Under the pieces are notes generated by a model that did no database searches, had not been told where the DNA came from, and saw nothing but the letters and a program-made list of their open reading frames with translations. The position numbers were made by a program, and so were the translations under genes. 64,000 nt of DNA, from NCBI GenBank assembly GCA_023974075.1, contig CM043789.1, positions 43,013,771-43,077,770 on the forward strand, read 5' to 3'. Positions 13,304 through 26,770 of this stretch are shown piece by piece. The stretch is from Chaenocephalus aceratus. Taxonomy: Eukaryota > Chordata > Actinopteri > Perciformes > Channichthyidae. Position 1 is the first letter of the stretch, and every line of letters starts with the position of its first letter.

Positions 13304-16191
13304 TATACTGTACACATTCATGCAACAAAAAAAGTAGGTCCGACTGATCCAGCATATTTGAATGCAATCATTTCAAAGATTTAACGATGTGACATTAAAA
13401 ATAATTAGTTTGTTTTCATTATTTATGTTGTCTGAACTCCATGTGTGTTTAGCCACATCTTTAACAATATCGATGTCACGCATATACTACACAGAATTAC
13501 AAAATACATTTTGAACCCAAATACCTGTACTTTCTACTTCTTACGTGTTGAACCCAAATACCTGTACTTTCTACTTCTTACATGTTGAACACAAATACCT
13601 GAACTTTCTACTTCTTACATGTTGAACTCAAATACCTGTACTTTCTACTTCTTATATGTTAAACTCAAATACCTGTACTTTCTACTTCTTACATGTTGAA
13701 CTCAAATACCTGTACTTTCTACTTCTTACATGTTGAACTCAAATACCTGTACTTTCTACTTCTTACATGTTGAACTCAAATACCTGTACTTTCCACTTCT
13801 TACATTTTGAACCCAAATACCTGTACTTTCTACTTCTTACATGTTGAACCCAAATACCTGTACTTTCTACTTCTTACATGTTGAACTCAAATACCTGTAC
13901 TTTCTACTTCTTATATGTTAAACTCAAATACCTGTACTTTCTACTTCTTACATGTTGAACACAAATACCTGTACTTTCTACTTCTTACATGTTGAACTCA
14001 AATACCTGTACTTTCTACTTCTTACATGTTGAACTCAAATACCTGTACTTTCTACTTCTCACATGTTGAACTCAAATACCTGTACTTTCTACTTCTCACA
14101 TGTTGAACACAAATACCTGTACTTTCTACTTCTTACATGTTGAACTCAAATACCTGTACTTTCTACTTCTTACATGTTGAACTCAAATACCTGTACTTTC
14201 TACTTCTCACATGTTGAACTCAAATACCTGTACTTTCTACTTCTTACATGTTGAACTCAAATACCTGTACTTTCTACTTCTTACATGTTGAACACAAATA
14301 CCTGAACTTTCTACTTCTTACATGTTGAACACAAATACCTGTACTTTCTACTTCTTACATTTTGAACACAAATACCTGTACTTTCTACTTCTCACATGTT
14401 GAACTCAAATACCTGTACTTTCTACTTCTCACATGTTGAACTCAAATACCTGTACTTTCTACTTCTTACATGTTGAACACAAATACCTGTACTTTCTACT
14501 TCTCACATGTTGAACTCAAATACCTGTACTTTCTACTTCTTACATGTTGAACTCAAATACCTGTACTTTCTACTTCTTACATGTTGAACACAAATACCTG
14601 TACTTTCTACTTCTTACATGTTGAACCCAAATACCTGTACTTTCTACTTCTTACATGTTGAACTCAAATACCTGTACATTCTACTTCTCTCATGTTGAAC
14701 TCAAATACCTGTACTTTCTACTTCTTACATGTTGAACACAAATACCTGTACTTTCTACTTCTTACATGTTGAACCCAAATACCTGTACTTTCTACTTCTT
14801 ACATGTTGAACACAAATACCTGTACATTCTACTTCTCTCATTTCCCAAACAGCTGGTTCCTTTAGTCTGAATGTGTGTTTGGTGCGTGGTCATTATTCTT
14901 TAGTCACTGCGTGCCTATTGGTTGGAACACGATCCGTGTATCCATCACTTCCTGGTCTTCTCTAAAGAAGAGGGACCAATGGAAACGTTGTCATGTTGCC
15001 GTTGTTCAGCATGGAAACATTCATTAGCTAACAATGACATTATTGTTCTATTAATATAAAGGGAGGTCACGTACTCTTTAAAACAGCTGCTAGTTATGGG
15101 TACTTTTTACTGAAGTACATTTTAAAGCCTCTTTACTTTCACTTGAGTAAAGAAGTTCAGTCAGTACTTCTACTTTTACCAGAGTATTTTTGAACACGAG
15201 TATCCTTTACTTGAGTAAAGGATGTGTGTACTTTTGCCATCTCTGTTAAAATGTTTTAAGCCATATATGTAACCACTTCCCGTATTTCCCCAGGGTTCCA
15301 GTGGTCGGGCTGCAGTGATAACATTGCATATGGAGTGGCCTTCTCCCAGTCCTTTGTGGATGTGAGGGAGAGGAGTAAAGGCCAGTCGTCCAATCGGGCG
15401 CTCATGAACCTGCACAACAACGAGGCCGGCAGGAAGGTAAATCTGTCCTTGGCATACATTGTGAACAAGAACCTTCTGTAGAACACTGCACTTCTTTAAG
15501 GACTGAGACATAAAATAAAATAAGGCACGACAATCAATATCTGCATCGTCAAAGGCAATTTTCAAGACATGAAAACAAGACAAGAATAGACAGTCTGAAA
15601 TATTTGAGTGCAAATACTGTCAAGTCATTTAAGACCAAGTCCAAGTCAAGTCTTAGTTTATTTATCGCAAGTCCAATTCTTATGTTACTCAAATTTTAAG
15701 TCAATTCCGATTTCGAAGTGAAAATTCAATGTTCAAGTCATTTAAGTATTAAGTCATATGAAACAAGTCGGAGTTGAGTCTCATTCAATCAGACAACTCC
15801 AAGGTAAGACTAAAAAAACAAGAGTTTCTGTCAGTGTTCAAGTCACATCTAGAGACTAGTATTTGTGGGAAATAAATTACAAAATGTAGTATGTTAAGTT
15901 TCACAGTAGTCAATTCAAAAATCAATTCCCAGCCTTTATTTGCATTGAGTCCAAGTCTCAAGTCTTGGTTGTAGAACATGTTTTTGTAGTTGTGATTGTT
16001 AGCACAGACAGTCAGCATTTAAGAGATGATTGGATCTATCTATCTATCTATCTACAGTTATATCTATCTATCTATATATCTATATATCTATCTATCCTAT
16101 ATATCAATACTACCGACCTACCTACCTACCTACCTACCTACCTACCTACCTACCTACCTACCTACCTACCTACCTATATATCCATCCATCC

Positions 16192-16241
<50 letters not shown>

Positions 16242-16246
16242 GTGTG

Positions 16247-16287
<41 letters not shown>

Positions 16288-17076
16288 GTCTGTCTGTCTG
16301 TCTGTCTGTCTATATCTACCTATCTACTGTATCTACCTATCTATGTAGGATGAAACATAATTCAAGGAATTATGTTGTTATAATTTAGTTTCTAATACGT
16401 AATGGTATACTGTATATTTCCAGTTGATCTGCTACTTCACCAGTTTTGAGCAATGTTTTATGACATAGAAAGTCAGTTTTAGGTCAAAATAAAATCTATT
16501 AATGCTGCAACCAGCCATAGTGGATATCTTTCTTGAATCATGCAATGCCGTCAAATTATTCCAAGTTTCCGTTTGGCTAACCAAAGGTTCTCTGGTGTCT
16601 CTTTAGGCCATCCTGTCCCACATGCGTGTGGAGTGCAAATGTCACGGTGGTGTCCGGCTCCTGCGAGGTGAAAACCTGCTGGAAAGCCATGCCGCCTTCC
16701 GCAAAGTGGGCAACGTCATCAGGAGAAGTTTGACGGTGCCACGGAGGTGGAGCAGCGTAAAGCGGGCACCACTAAAGTCCTCATGCCTCGAAACTCCCAG
16801 TTCAAACCGCACACGGACGAAGATCTGGTCTACCTTGAGCCCAGTCCGGATTTCTTCTGCGACCACGACCCCAAAATGCCGGGAATGTTTGGCACGGTTG
16901 GACGTCAGTGTAACCGAACATCAAGGCTATAGACGGGTGCGAGCTGATGTGCTGCGGGCGAGGTTTCCAGACTCAGGAAGTGGAGGTGGTGGACAGGTGC
17001 AGCTGCAAATTCCACTGTGCTGCTACGTCAAATGCAAACAGTGCCGCAAATGGTGGAGATGCACACTTGCCGGTGA
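11273..17076 (+). CDS. wnt4: wnt4, secreted Wnt ligand (exons after the signal-peptide exon)
   Basis: Five coding exons with GT/AG borders and matching phases: 11273-11354, 12123-12276, 13101-13232, 15294-15436, 16607-17076. The product is a cysteine-rich, N-glycosylated, palmitoleoylated secreted ligand that binds Frizzled receptors. Identification rests on [21 protein letters not shown] (conserved N-glycosylation site), [45 protein letters not shown], the lipidation block CKCHG([10 protein letters not shown]), [20 protein letters not shown] and the terminal Cys cluster, all typical of Wnt4. The exon for the start codon and signal peptide was not found and probably lies left of the window. 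Exon 6 is interrupted by six single-base indels, while exons 2-5 are intact. The a/b teleost paralog cannot be decided here. The convergent neighbour is cdc42, as in mammals. Confidence 0.95.
12123..12276 (+). CDS. wnt4: wnt4 exon 3
   Basis: The acceptor TCCTCCAG starts [20 protein letters not shown]; the exon includes the glycosylation sequon in RRWNCSTLE and ends VFGKIVTQ plus one base (donor G|GTAAGA, phase 1). Together with exon 2 it covers 236 bp. Confidence 0.95.
13008..13096 (+). repeat. (TG)n forming the exon 4 acceptor tract
   Basis: Eighty-nine bases of TG with one interruption (GC at about 13075), followed only by TTTAG at the exon 4 acceptor (AG 13099-13100). There is no ordinary polypyrimidine tract. 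The tract has no A, so the branch point must lie upstream of 13008, at least about 92 bases from the AG. Confidence 0.95.
13101..13232 (+). CDS. wnt4: wnt4 exon 4 (132 bp, symmetrical)
   Basis: Phase 1 at both ends and 132 bp long, so skipping would remove 44 residues in frame. It encodes [19 protein letters not shown] and [13 protein letters not shown], with three conserved cysteines. The acceptor is the (TG)n-TTTAG tract and the donor is G|GTAGGT. A complementary (CA)n tract starts 19 bases past the donor. Confidence 0.95.
13252..13303 (+). repeat. (CA)n tract just after the exon 4 donor
   Basis: Fifty-two bases of CA with a short GCGCGC interruption at about 13283-13288. In the pre-mRNA it is complementary to the UG tract before exon 4. 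Confidence 0.97.
13506..15245 (+). mobile_element. hAT-like element with 37-bp array (copy 4) in wnt4 intron 4
   Basis: About 36 units of the 37-bp repeat (13506-14845) are followed by the single-copy tail (14846-15245), ending TTTGCCATCTCTG at 15245. The 5' terminus is missing: the array starts directly in intron sequence. The element ends 48 bases before the first base of exon 5, so it abuts the exon 5 acceptor region. Confidence 0.85.
15294..15436 (+). CDS. wnt4: wnt4 exon 5
   Basis: The acceptor TTTCCCCAG gives [20 protein letters not shown], then [19 protein letters not shown] and NEAGRK; donor AAG|GTAAAT, phase 0. At 143 bp it is intact and highly Wnt4-like. Its whole acceptor signal fits in the 48 bases left between the mobile element and the exon. 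Confidence 0.96.
15437..16606 (+). repeat. wnt4 intron 5 with compound tetranucleotide repeat
   Basis: At 15600-15970 the motif CAAGTC/AAGTCA recurs irregularly, as in degraded hAT-like elements. At 16034-16318 a compound microsatellite runs (TATC)n, (CTAC)n, a short (CCAT)n, then (GTCT)n interrupted by GTGTGT. The long Ser-Val-Cys-Leu ORFs are artefacts of this repeat. Confidence 0.85.
16607..17076 (+). CDS. wnt4: wnt4 exon 6, terminal, with six single-base indels
   Basis: The acceptor TCTTTAG leads to [14 protein letters not shown], then homology jumps frame: one extra base near 16647-16650, and one missing base near 16694-16697, 16721, 16923, 17016 and 17048. Read across the jumps, all expected blocks are present: the lipidation loop, [77 protein letters not shown] and HTCR before TGA at 17074-17076. 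All cysteines are kept. Most breaks are in short homopolymers or dinucleotides, which suggests sequence error. One extra Phe in PDFFCD may be a real 3-bp insertion. Confidence 0.9.
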
Positions 17077-17695
17077 TGGGAGTCGGGGCAAAGAGGACTT
17101 ATGGACAAATCAAACGCCCTAAGGAAAGAAAGGGAACAAGGATGACTGTTGAATGTCCCTCTTCTCCTGCTTGAAACCACCCCACCCTCCCACTACTGGT
17201 CCCTTTGTGCTTGTCCTGTTGGTGTTGTTCCACTTTAAAGGATATCAGTAGATTATGCATGGACTTGCTACAGAGCTCCAGAGGCAGTTCTCCTCAAGTA
17301 GAAAGCATACTTTACTTTCTGTCTCCCTCCATCCCTCACTCTTACATTTGCTTTGTCATTGATCGCTTCTTATTTTTGTATTGTTTAACTTATTTGTTGA
17401 GATCGACGGGGAGTGGACCTAAGAAGGAGGAGATAATAAGGGACGAACTGGACCCATGGGTGGGGTAAAAGGGTGGGGTCAAAAAGAGGGGTGTTTGCCC
17501 TTTATCCTTGCTGCTGCTGCTTCGGGACCCACTCTGTCGGAAAGGAGACGTGACGTCTGTCAGAGGACGGATCTGACCAACGGAGGACACACTATCGCAG
17601 ACGGACTTTCTGTGATGTGCTTCTTGTGTGTACATGGCCGCGCTGAGGTTGTGAGTCATTTATTTTGCCCCCTGCAATGCCCTGATGCTGCTCCA

Positions 17696-17736
<41 letters not shown>

Positions 17737-17816
17737 TCTCTCTATCAGGATGATCGACAGGTAAAAGCCACTGTCAGCTATGTAGACCTGTAGCACTGGC
17801 AGGTGATGGCTGTTAG

Positions 17817-17868
<52 letters not shown>

Positions 17869-18527
17869 CAAACATTACTCCAAATCAACACCTGTATTCA
17901 TCCACAGCTGCAACAAGAAACCTTGTGTCATAAACATGTTCCAGATCAGATTTGAAGCGATACGGCCCCATTTCAGAACATGACTTTTGGACATCTTAGC
18001 TCGTTCCGATTGATGTGGATCCCGGCCTCCTCCTGCACCTTGCCGCATGCCAAATGCTAGTTGGCTGAATGCAAACAGTGAACAGAATCATGCATGCACA
18101 CGCACACACACTCAATGTAAATACACACAGATACACAAAGGGCTTGCCAAGCATGTTAAAGCATGCATGATGACTGAAGCACTTTCTCTCCAAGCGCACA
18201 TACAGCCCTCACCCACAGCAACCAATAACTGACCACATATCCAACGATACCTGTTCCTCTCACAGACACACACACACACATGCATACACACACACACACA
18301 TGCACTCACACACACAAACACCTTTCCCATGCCACTGTCAGGACTGTATTGTTGTCTTGTACTACCACCATAAAGCCAAGCTTTCCTATAACAACGTGCT
18401 ATCATTATAGAGACATACTGTAGATCTGTAAAGACGTATACACTGAAGAAGACTATACTGCCTATGAATGTATGTTAATAATGAATATATGCTGTGTCAA
18501 CATGACTTGTGTTGCTTCTTTCAAATG

Positions 18528-18530
<3 letters not shown>
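17077..18530 (+). other. probable wnt4 3' UTR and downstream, with CA tracts
   Basis: No coding signal. (CA)n tracts lie at 17698-17734 and 17819-17867, with shorter CA-rich DNA at 18262-18320. No AATAAA was found in the first 1.4 kb, so the transcript end is not fixed. Confidence 0.45.
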
Positions 18531-18531
<1 letters not shown>

Positions 18532-18594
<63 letters not shown>

Positions 18595-18622
18595 TGTGTG
18601 TGTGTGTGGTGTGTGTGTGTGT

Positions 18623-18672
<50 letters not shown>
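18532..18672. repeat. (TG)n microsatellite, 141 bp
   Basis: TG repeat with GG interruptions (GTGGTG) at about 18587-18624. Confidence 0.97.
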
Positions 18673-18674
<2 letters not shown>

Positions 18675-18901
18675 AGCAAGTATGCCACCAAAACAATGTT
18701 GCCCAGAGGGAAAGAAAGAGAGGATAGAAAGATGGAAAGTGAGAAAGAGCAGATTCATATTTCACCACCAAACCCTGACACACACACACACTCACACACA
18801 CAGCCCTGCTGACAGACATACACATATTTCAATAACATCGTCCATTTCCGTGTTCTTTCAGCTGCGTTATTATGTGCCACAGCGTGCCCTGTGCAGTTTA
18901 T

Positions 18902-18902
<1 letters not shown>

Positions 18903-18997
<95 letters not shown>

Positions 18998-19011
18998 TGT
19001 GTGTGTGTGTG
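18903..19011. repeat. (TG)n/(TGCG)n microsatellite
   Basis: TG repeat with four to five CG-containing units near 18980-19000. Confidence 0.97.
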
Positions 19012-19498
19012 AGGTTATTTTACGCCCCAAGGTCAATTCCATGCACCCTGACACCTATAAACACAATTTATGCTCCATATATCACTGCATGCAGTCCATC
19101 ATCCAGAGTGAAGTGGATGTGTTTCCCGCGATGCTGGGAAGCTGGTCTTTTGGAAGAACAGAAAGCGGCTGCTCGGGTTTCAGAAACTGTCTGACTGCGC
19201 TGTGAAGAGGGAACAGAGGCAGGAACACCGGGCTCGAACAGGATTACAGCGAAATGCAGACCACATGGCACGAGCTTTTTCCCTCCTTCTGTCTCTATCA
19301 ATATCACGCCCGCCCCGCCCACTCCGGCTTCTCGCTCTGTCTCCTGCCATATCTTTGACTCACGCTTGGGTTTCTCCGCGGAAAAGTTTAACCCTAACCA
19401 CTCGGTCTGCGATGGAGGGATCTGTCCTTCATTAAGCCACCATGATGGTCTACATGAGGTGGTGGTGGTGGACACACTGATTGGGAATGTCTGCGGGT

Positions 19499-19650
<152 letters not shown>

Positions 19651-19770
19651 TGCACAGTCTGTCAGACAGCCAGATTTACAGTCAGTCAGAGAGCGCTAAT
19701 GCCTGTCGTGGTTTGCTGCGGTTGTGGCGAAGACAAGAGGCTGACAGTGGGGTTTTACCACTTAGCGCGC

Positions 19771-19771
19771 G

Positions 19772-19859
<88 letters not shown>

Positions 19860-19868
19860 GGTGTGTGT
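19771..19868. repeat. (TG)n microsatellite, ~98 bp
   Basis: TG repeat preceded by GCGCGC. The ~120 bp between it and the previous tract is unassigned. Confidence 0.97.
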
Positions 19869-21201
<1,333 letters not shown>

Positions 21202-21558
21202 AAGGGTTAACGGTGCAGGTTGGCTGGATATTAATGCCCCTCGCTCAGAGGACCAGGAGCAGGCTGGCTTTAGCCCAGGCCCCCCCAGGCCTCTCAAACT
21301 CCCAGATCTCTTCAGCATACTTCTCATATTAAAAGAAAACAAGTTACACAAATGAGACAGATGGTTCTTGTTTGTGATGACAGTCGCATTTCTTTCTCTC
21401 CTCCTGCCCTCCTGCCCTTCTCCTCCCTCTCGGCTTTCTTCTGGTGTCTTGTTGTTCAAAAGGAGCTCGATGGCATCAAGACATGGACGCCAGGCTCCAC
21501 ATCTACCATTATTATGCTGAGGGTTTGATCAACTAGCTGAACATTGCTTGTATACTGT

Positions 21559-22083
21559 CAGGCGTGTCCAAAACTACGGACCATTTTGAATCGGCCCTAA
21601 GCGAATTAAAAAAGTATAATGACTTAAGTATTATAAAACTTCTGCTTGTCTTATATTGTGCTTCTTAAATATATGTTAAATTATATTACACAGTATTCAT
21701 GTGTTAATAAGCCCAATTCAAATCAACTCTAAAGCTGAAAACATGATCTAACAAATCTAAGTTGATAAGAAAAAAGCCCAATAACTTATTTTCATAACTA
21801 CCGTGAAATACAACCCTTCAGATTTCCTCTTATTATCAGCAATCTGAAGCTTCTGCTTTAGGAATGAGCTGCTAGCAGAATACATGAAACCCTCTGGAGA
21901 GCTGGGATGTAAGTTGTTTTCTTCTAAAAGCATTTTCAAGTATCAAGAATAATGTACCTACATTGGATTGATTTTTCCAACTTATAACTGAACTTATGAG
22001 GCAAAATACCTCCAGTGAGCGGCCCAGGCCTTCATATATTTTTCCGTACGGGGCCCTCTGTGAAAAAAGTTTGGACACCCCTG
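21559..22083. mobile_element. hAT (Charlie-like) short element
   Basis: The left end CAGGCGTGTCCAAAACTACG and the complement of the right end (CAGGGGTGTCCAAACTTTTT) form a terminal inverted repeat of the CAGGGGTGTCCAAA type. The interior is AT-rich with no transposase. The flanking octamers do not match, so no target duplication is claimed. Confidence 0.6.
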
Positions 22084-24030
22084 ATCCAAGTCAATCAAAA
22101 GTGGGCAAACTGCGACCTCCAGTGTTATATTTTCATTCTGTCTTCTCCTCATCTCTATATAAAAAACAGTATCTTATATGAATTGCGTTCTTATGCTAAG
22201 ATTTTGCACAACATCTGTTGGCACAATACGGTAAAGGACATGAACCAGTGTCCTTCACATTCCTAACTTCTATTTGTGTAGATCCCTGACTCAAAGGTAA
22301 CTAGCTAACACGGATAAGCTGCATATGAACATCTTGTGAACAAGGGTTGTTTTAAGTTAACCTATTCTAACTGGATATACAAAGATGACAGACCACACAT
22401 CGGGCGAACAGGAAGACAAGGAATACTCCAGCAGATGAGGGAAAGATGGTAGATAATTGACTGATTGTGTGGGGGAGGGAGTGGTGACACAACCCCCAGA
22501 AGAGGGGGATAAAGGGGGTTTGTGTTTGACTTTGAAGAGGGATGGAGGTGACCCACAGCTTACGGTCTACATTCCTCAACTGGAGACCCCTGTGGGCCAT
22601 TGCAAGCCTGACAGAGACACAGATACTCACTATGAAAACGATAGACCGTCCCTCGATGGGATAACACCAGCCTTCCTCACTTCCTACCCTAATCACTTTG
22701 CCACCTTTGCAGGAAACACACCCATCTTCAAACTCATCTTTCCTTTTGAGTTCAACTACACATTCGCAAACTTTTGTTAAAAAAGGGCGTCAGCACGCAC
22801 GACGTGTTCTAGCATCTAAAGCAGCATGTATGGCACTTTAGTCTCCAGCACTTTAAGGGCACTTTATCAAGTTCTAGTCTCTCATTCAAGATTGCATCTC
22901 ATCATGGACAGATCCGATAAGAATGGATCAGTCAGGAGGAGTGAAAGTGTCATCACACACACACACACACACACACACGGAGGATCAGGCTGTTGATGAG
23001 GGCTTTAGCCTCTCTGGATGCTGGTATAGAGGATAAAATGTGAGCTCACCTGTCCACACACACATAACACACACACTCTCCATCGATGGTTATAGCCACG
23101 AGTCTGTCATCAGGGGGATTTCAGCTGAAGTGCAAATAACTTTCCCTTAACACCTGGACACTGAACACACACACACACACACAGCTGAACACGTGTGGGT
23201 CTATAGGTGTGTGTGTATGCGGGTGATGGGGTTGGAGCGTGAGTGTTACATGTATCTATTAGCCAACAGCAGCCTGCCGTTTCATAATAATCCTCACAGT
23301 GACCAGCGGTACTGGACGGTCGCCTGGTTTTCAGACAGGTGTTTGAAAGACATCACAAACATGGGAAGATAATCGTCAGGAGAAACACAATACAAATACA
23401 GCACTAGAATGTGTAATGTGTAATATAGGGGAAAAGGGAAACGTGAAATTATGAAATAGTAGAGTTACAGAAAAACATTTTACTGGGTGTAATATAGAAC
23501 CAATTAGACATGTGAAAAAGTGAATAACAAAAAGATAACTTTGGTATTTTACAGCCTGGTTTAGAGCTGCTAGATTGACAGATGTGACTTATAATAGCCA
23601 TGTTCAATGTTTGAGTTTATAAAGTTAATTTTGGGGGACTGAAAACGGAGAGAAGCCAGGAAGATATGCCGTGTTGACAACTTAGCAACTTTAGTAGCTA
23701 GAATTAGCATCTAGTGGAGCTAGTGTTGCTACTGTCATTGGAAAAGTCAGAAAGAAAAGGAGAGACCATTTCTGATTTTATTTTTATCTAAAACTGGTTA
23801 TATGTCATAAAACATTGCTCAAAACTGGTGAAGTACCAAATCAACTGGAAATATACAGTATATCTTAACTTATAACAGCATTATTCCTTGAATCAGGTAA
23901 AGGTCGTTTTTACAGGAATATTTATATTAAAAACAGCGACACCTCCTCATCACTCCACCATAAATTATTCTCTCGCCGTTGGTGCGCAGGGCTAATGCTA
24001 ATGCTAATAATGCTAATGCCAGAAATACAA
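22084..24030. other. no gene seen; short CA tracts
   Basis: A (CA)12 tract lies at 22954-22978 and shorter CA runs at 23058-23076 and 23167-23184. The 107-codon ORF at 22457-22780 has no recognisable domain. Confidence 0.5.
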
Positions 24031-24270
24031 TGGCGGCTTCACAAAACTTTTCAGAGTTTTACGGGGCGTGGTTTGCAATTCGCCCAGCCAATCAGAACTG
24101 GGGCACTTTTTCCCCCAGGATGGTACCACCTCTCTAGCAGGCACTAAACATGGGGGTAAAAGATCCCGGCACTAAGTACTCTTTTTGGTGTGAACGCAAC
24201 ATAAGGGGTACTAACGGAACTAAAGGGGAAAAAGTACTTCGGTGTGAACGCGGCTTTTGTTCCCTCACTC
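24031..24270. mobile_element. MITE-like segment with GTGTGAACGC ends (probable)
   Basis: Contains GGTGTGAACGCAACAT and GGTGTGAACGCGGC in direct arrangement around AGTACT-rich sequence, a signature of abundant fish inverted-repeat elements. Boundaries and class are not resolved. Confidence 0.35.
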
Positions 24271-24639
24271 GAGAACAAGACCCAGAGATATTTGAACTCC
24301 TCCACTTGGGGTAAGGACTCATTCCCTTAATCTTTCTATAACTTGAAAACACATTGTAGTATAAGTATAAGTAAGTGTAGTATAAGTAGTATAAGTAAGG
24401 CACCATTGAGTTCATATATCTGAGATGGGCCCATTCCATTTCTCTTCCTTCTCCACCTCCTTCCACCTGTTTGAGAGTTTTTTACCAGGTGAATCGGGCC
24501 AAACCGGCACCTCTTCACCACCGCCAGCTTCTACATGGAAACCACGTTGTCTTCACTGCATTGGCTCAAGTTTTGGACACTGGAACTGTCTAAAGTGTAT
24601 CAGAGGAACGGCTAAGCAGGCCTCGTCCTCTCTCTAGCG

Positions 24640-25300
24640 AGTATGAAGATTTATTTTCCTGCACATGCCCTCACTCACACAGTATACTGCATCTGAACAC
24701 TGATTTACTGCAGGCCCTGATAAACTGCTTAAATCCTCAGCGTGCTTTTCATCACAAGTCAGTATCTGTGCAGATCATCATAAACTCCTCTCATAAAAGT
24801 GGGTGCGGCTCAGAGTGTGTTTCAGAGTGTGTTTCAGTTTTCTCAAGTTTCCAGTATCTCTTTTCCACTGATTTGAGTTGGGTTCTTTGTATTTGAGTTT
24901 GCTTTAAACTGTGGGTTTTCTCTGGAAGTTTTTCCTTGTACGATGTGAGGGTCTAAGGACAGAGGGTCTAAGGACAGAGGGTCTAAGGACAGAGGGTGTC
25001 GTTTTTCTCATACTGATATTCTGAACAATCTGTGCTGTTGTATTTGCTGTAAAGTGTCCCTACTGTAGGCTATTTTTATTATATGTACAGCACTTTGGCT
25101 CCACCAAACATCGTTTATAAATGTGCTATATAAATAAAACTTGATTTGATTTGATTTACACCTGACCAGCGACCGAGAGAAGCAATGTCATCAGAATCAG
25201 AATCAGAGAGAGGTTTATTTCCAGTTAGGTTAACACATATGAGGAATTTGACTTGGTGCATACCGGTACATACAAAACAAGTTTAAAAAAACATTGATTG
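24640..25300 (+). repeat. LINE/SINE-type 3' tails and an 18-bp minisatellite
   Basis: Three to four copies of GGTCTAAGGACAGAG lie at 24948-24997. TACAGCACTTTGG then GTGCTATATAAATAAAAC and (TTGAT)n at 25080-25156 is an L2-type 3' tail. ATCAGAATCAGAATCAGAG with GGTTTATT at 25190-25220 is another abundant fish retroelement end, in reverse orientation. Confidence 0.55.
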
Positions 25301-25414
25301 TGAGACGAGAGAACTGGAAGTGGTAAAATGCTAAGTAACTTAGGGGTACAGTACAAAAGTACAGTGAATAGTAAATAAACACGTATGGCTGGTTAATATT
25401 GCACAATCTTTATT

Positions 25415-25548
<134 letters not shown>

Positions 25549-25639
25549 GTCAAGTTCTAGACACTTTTTGATCTCTGGGCTAATAATTCTGCAACAACTC
25601 TTGCAATGAACTGTTGTTGCTTATTGTACACATTTCCCT

Positions 25640-26270
25640 GCTTTGGGACGCCCCCCAGAGACAGTTACCGGACGCACCCCTCACACTGTAGCGTCATTAG
25701 TCATTAGCGCGCGACCGGTCAAACAGACTTCCAGCGAGTGAACCATGGATGTAGGAGTGAACGGGTCGTTGTGTGTTCCGCGTTGTGCGTGTATGAAACT
25801 CGGCCCCTACACACGGCGGCGTGCGTTGACTCTTCGACGCTTCTGCCCATTCACTTTGAATGGGGTGACGTCACGTTTCGCCGAACTGCATTGTGGGAGC
25901 GAAGCGTAGCTTTTCTCGCGGTGCTCGCGGCAAAAGTGAGACAGGAGAGATTCATGTGATTGGTTGTTGGTCGCGTTGCTCGCGTAAACTCCCCTTGTCG
26001 TTCCTCCCCGCCGCACAGACTTTGTGTACGAGTGAATTCTGGGGGGGCTTGTGTGGTGACAGTTACGGGACATAATTCACTGTGGCTTATAGTGTGTGTT
26101 GCAACCCGGACCCGTTAGTGAGGGTACCGGGGTGAGAGTTCATTCATGCTAGCTGGTTACACAGAGCAGCTCATGTGCTCACGTTGTCTGGATTAATAAT
26201 AATAAAGTGTGGAAATCCATTCTGAATGCACTGCCTCTGACTCCCGTTCATCGGCTCTACAATATATTGT
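25640..26270. mobile_element. Harbinger/LTR-like repetitive segment (uncertain)
   Basis: CpG-rich. GGCCCCTACACACGGCGGCG at 25802 and CATTCACTTTGAATGGGGTG at 25851 are motifs of fish Harbinger-like MITEs. It interrupts a sequence carrying GACAGTTACCGGAC (25661) and GACAGTTACGGGAC (26058). The AATAATAATAAAG and closing CTCTACA at about 26196-26262 could be the end of a solo LTR. I cannot settle the class. Confidence 0.3.
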
Positions 26271-26562
26271 TTACAGTACTTGTTTGCCGTAAGTGTGACT
26301 GCCTGTTAAATGTTCAGTAGTTTCACTTTCTGTCCGCTGTGACTGTTGATATAATTATATTTGGTATGTACGATACGATATTTCCAGTCTCGTGCTATTG
26401 CGGCGAGCTGTGTATAAATGTATGCCTCTGTCAGCCGCCATTACCGCATGTACAACTTTATCCCCCTGTAAGCCGCCATTATCACGTGTTAAAAACACTT
26501 GCACTTGTTGCGGTCAAGTGAGCCGTCTTGCGGGCATTTCTGGCAGGCCAGGTTCTACGGGG

Positions 26563-26770
26563 GTGCATTTGGGGCGGTGGTGGCGAAGTCGATTGGGACT
26601 TGGCTTGGTAACTGGAAGGTCACCAGTTCAAGTCCCGGAAAGACCAAGTGCTACCGAGGTGTCCCTGAGCAAGGCACCGTTCCCTACACTGCTCCCCGGG
26701 CGCTGTTCAAAATGGCAGGCCACTGCTCCTAACACTAGGATGGGTCAAATGCAGAGAAACAATTTAATAA
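26563..26770 (+). repeat. tRNA-derived SINE
   Basis: A tRNA-like head (GGCGAAGTCGATTGGGACTT, then the B-box-like GGTCACCAGTTCAAGTCCC) is followed by a conserved body (CCGAGGTGTCCCTGAGCAAG, GGGTCAAATGCAGAG) and an A/T-rich tail. This arrangement is typical of fish SINEs. Confidence 0.75.

Noticed and set aside
15965..16388. ORFs of 107-127 codons rich in Leu-Ser-Val-Cys
   Set aside because: They arise from the compound tetranucleotide repeat in wnt4 intron 5.
22457..22780. 107-codon ORF
   Set aside because: No domain, no splice context and no homology that I recognise.
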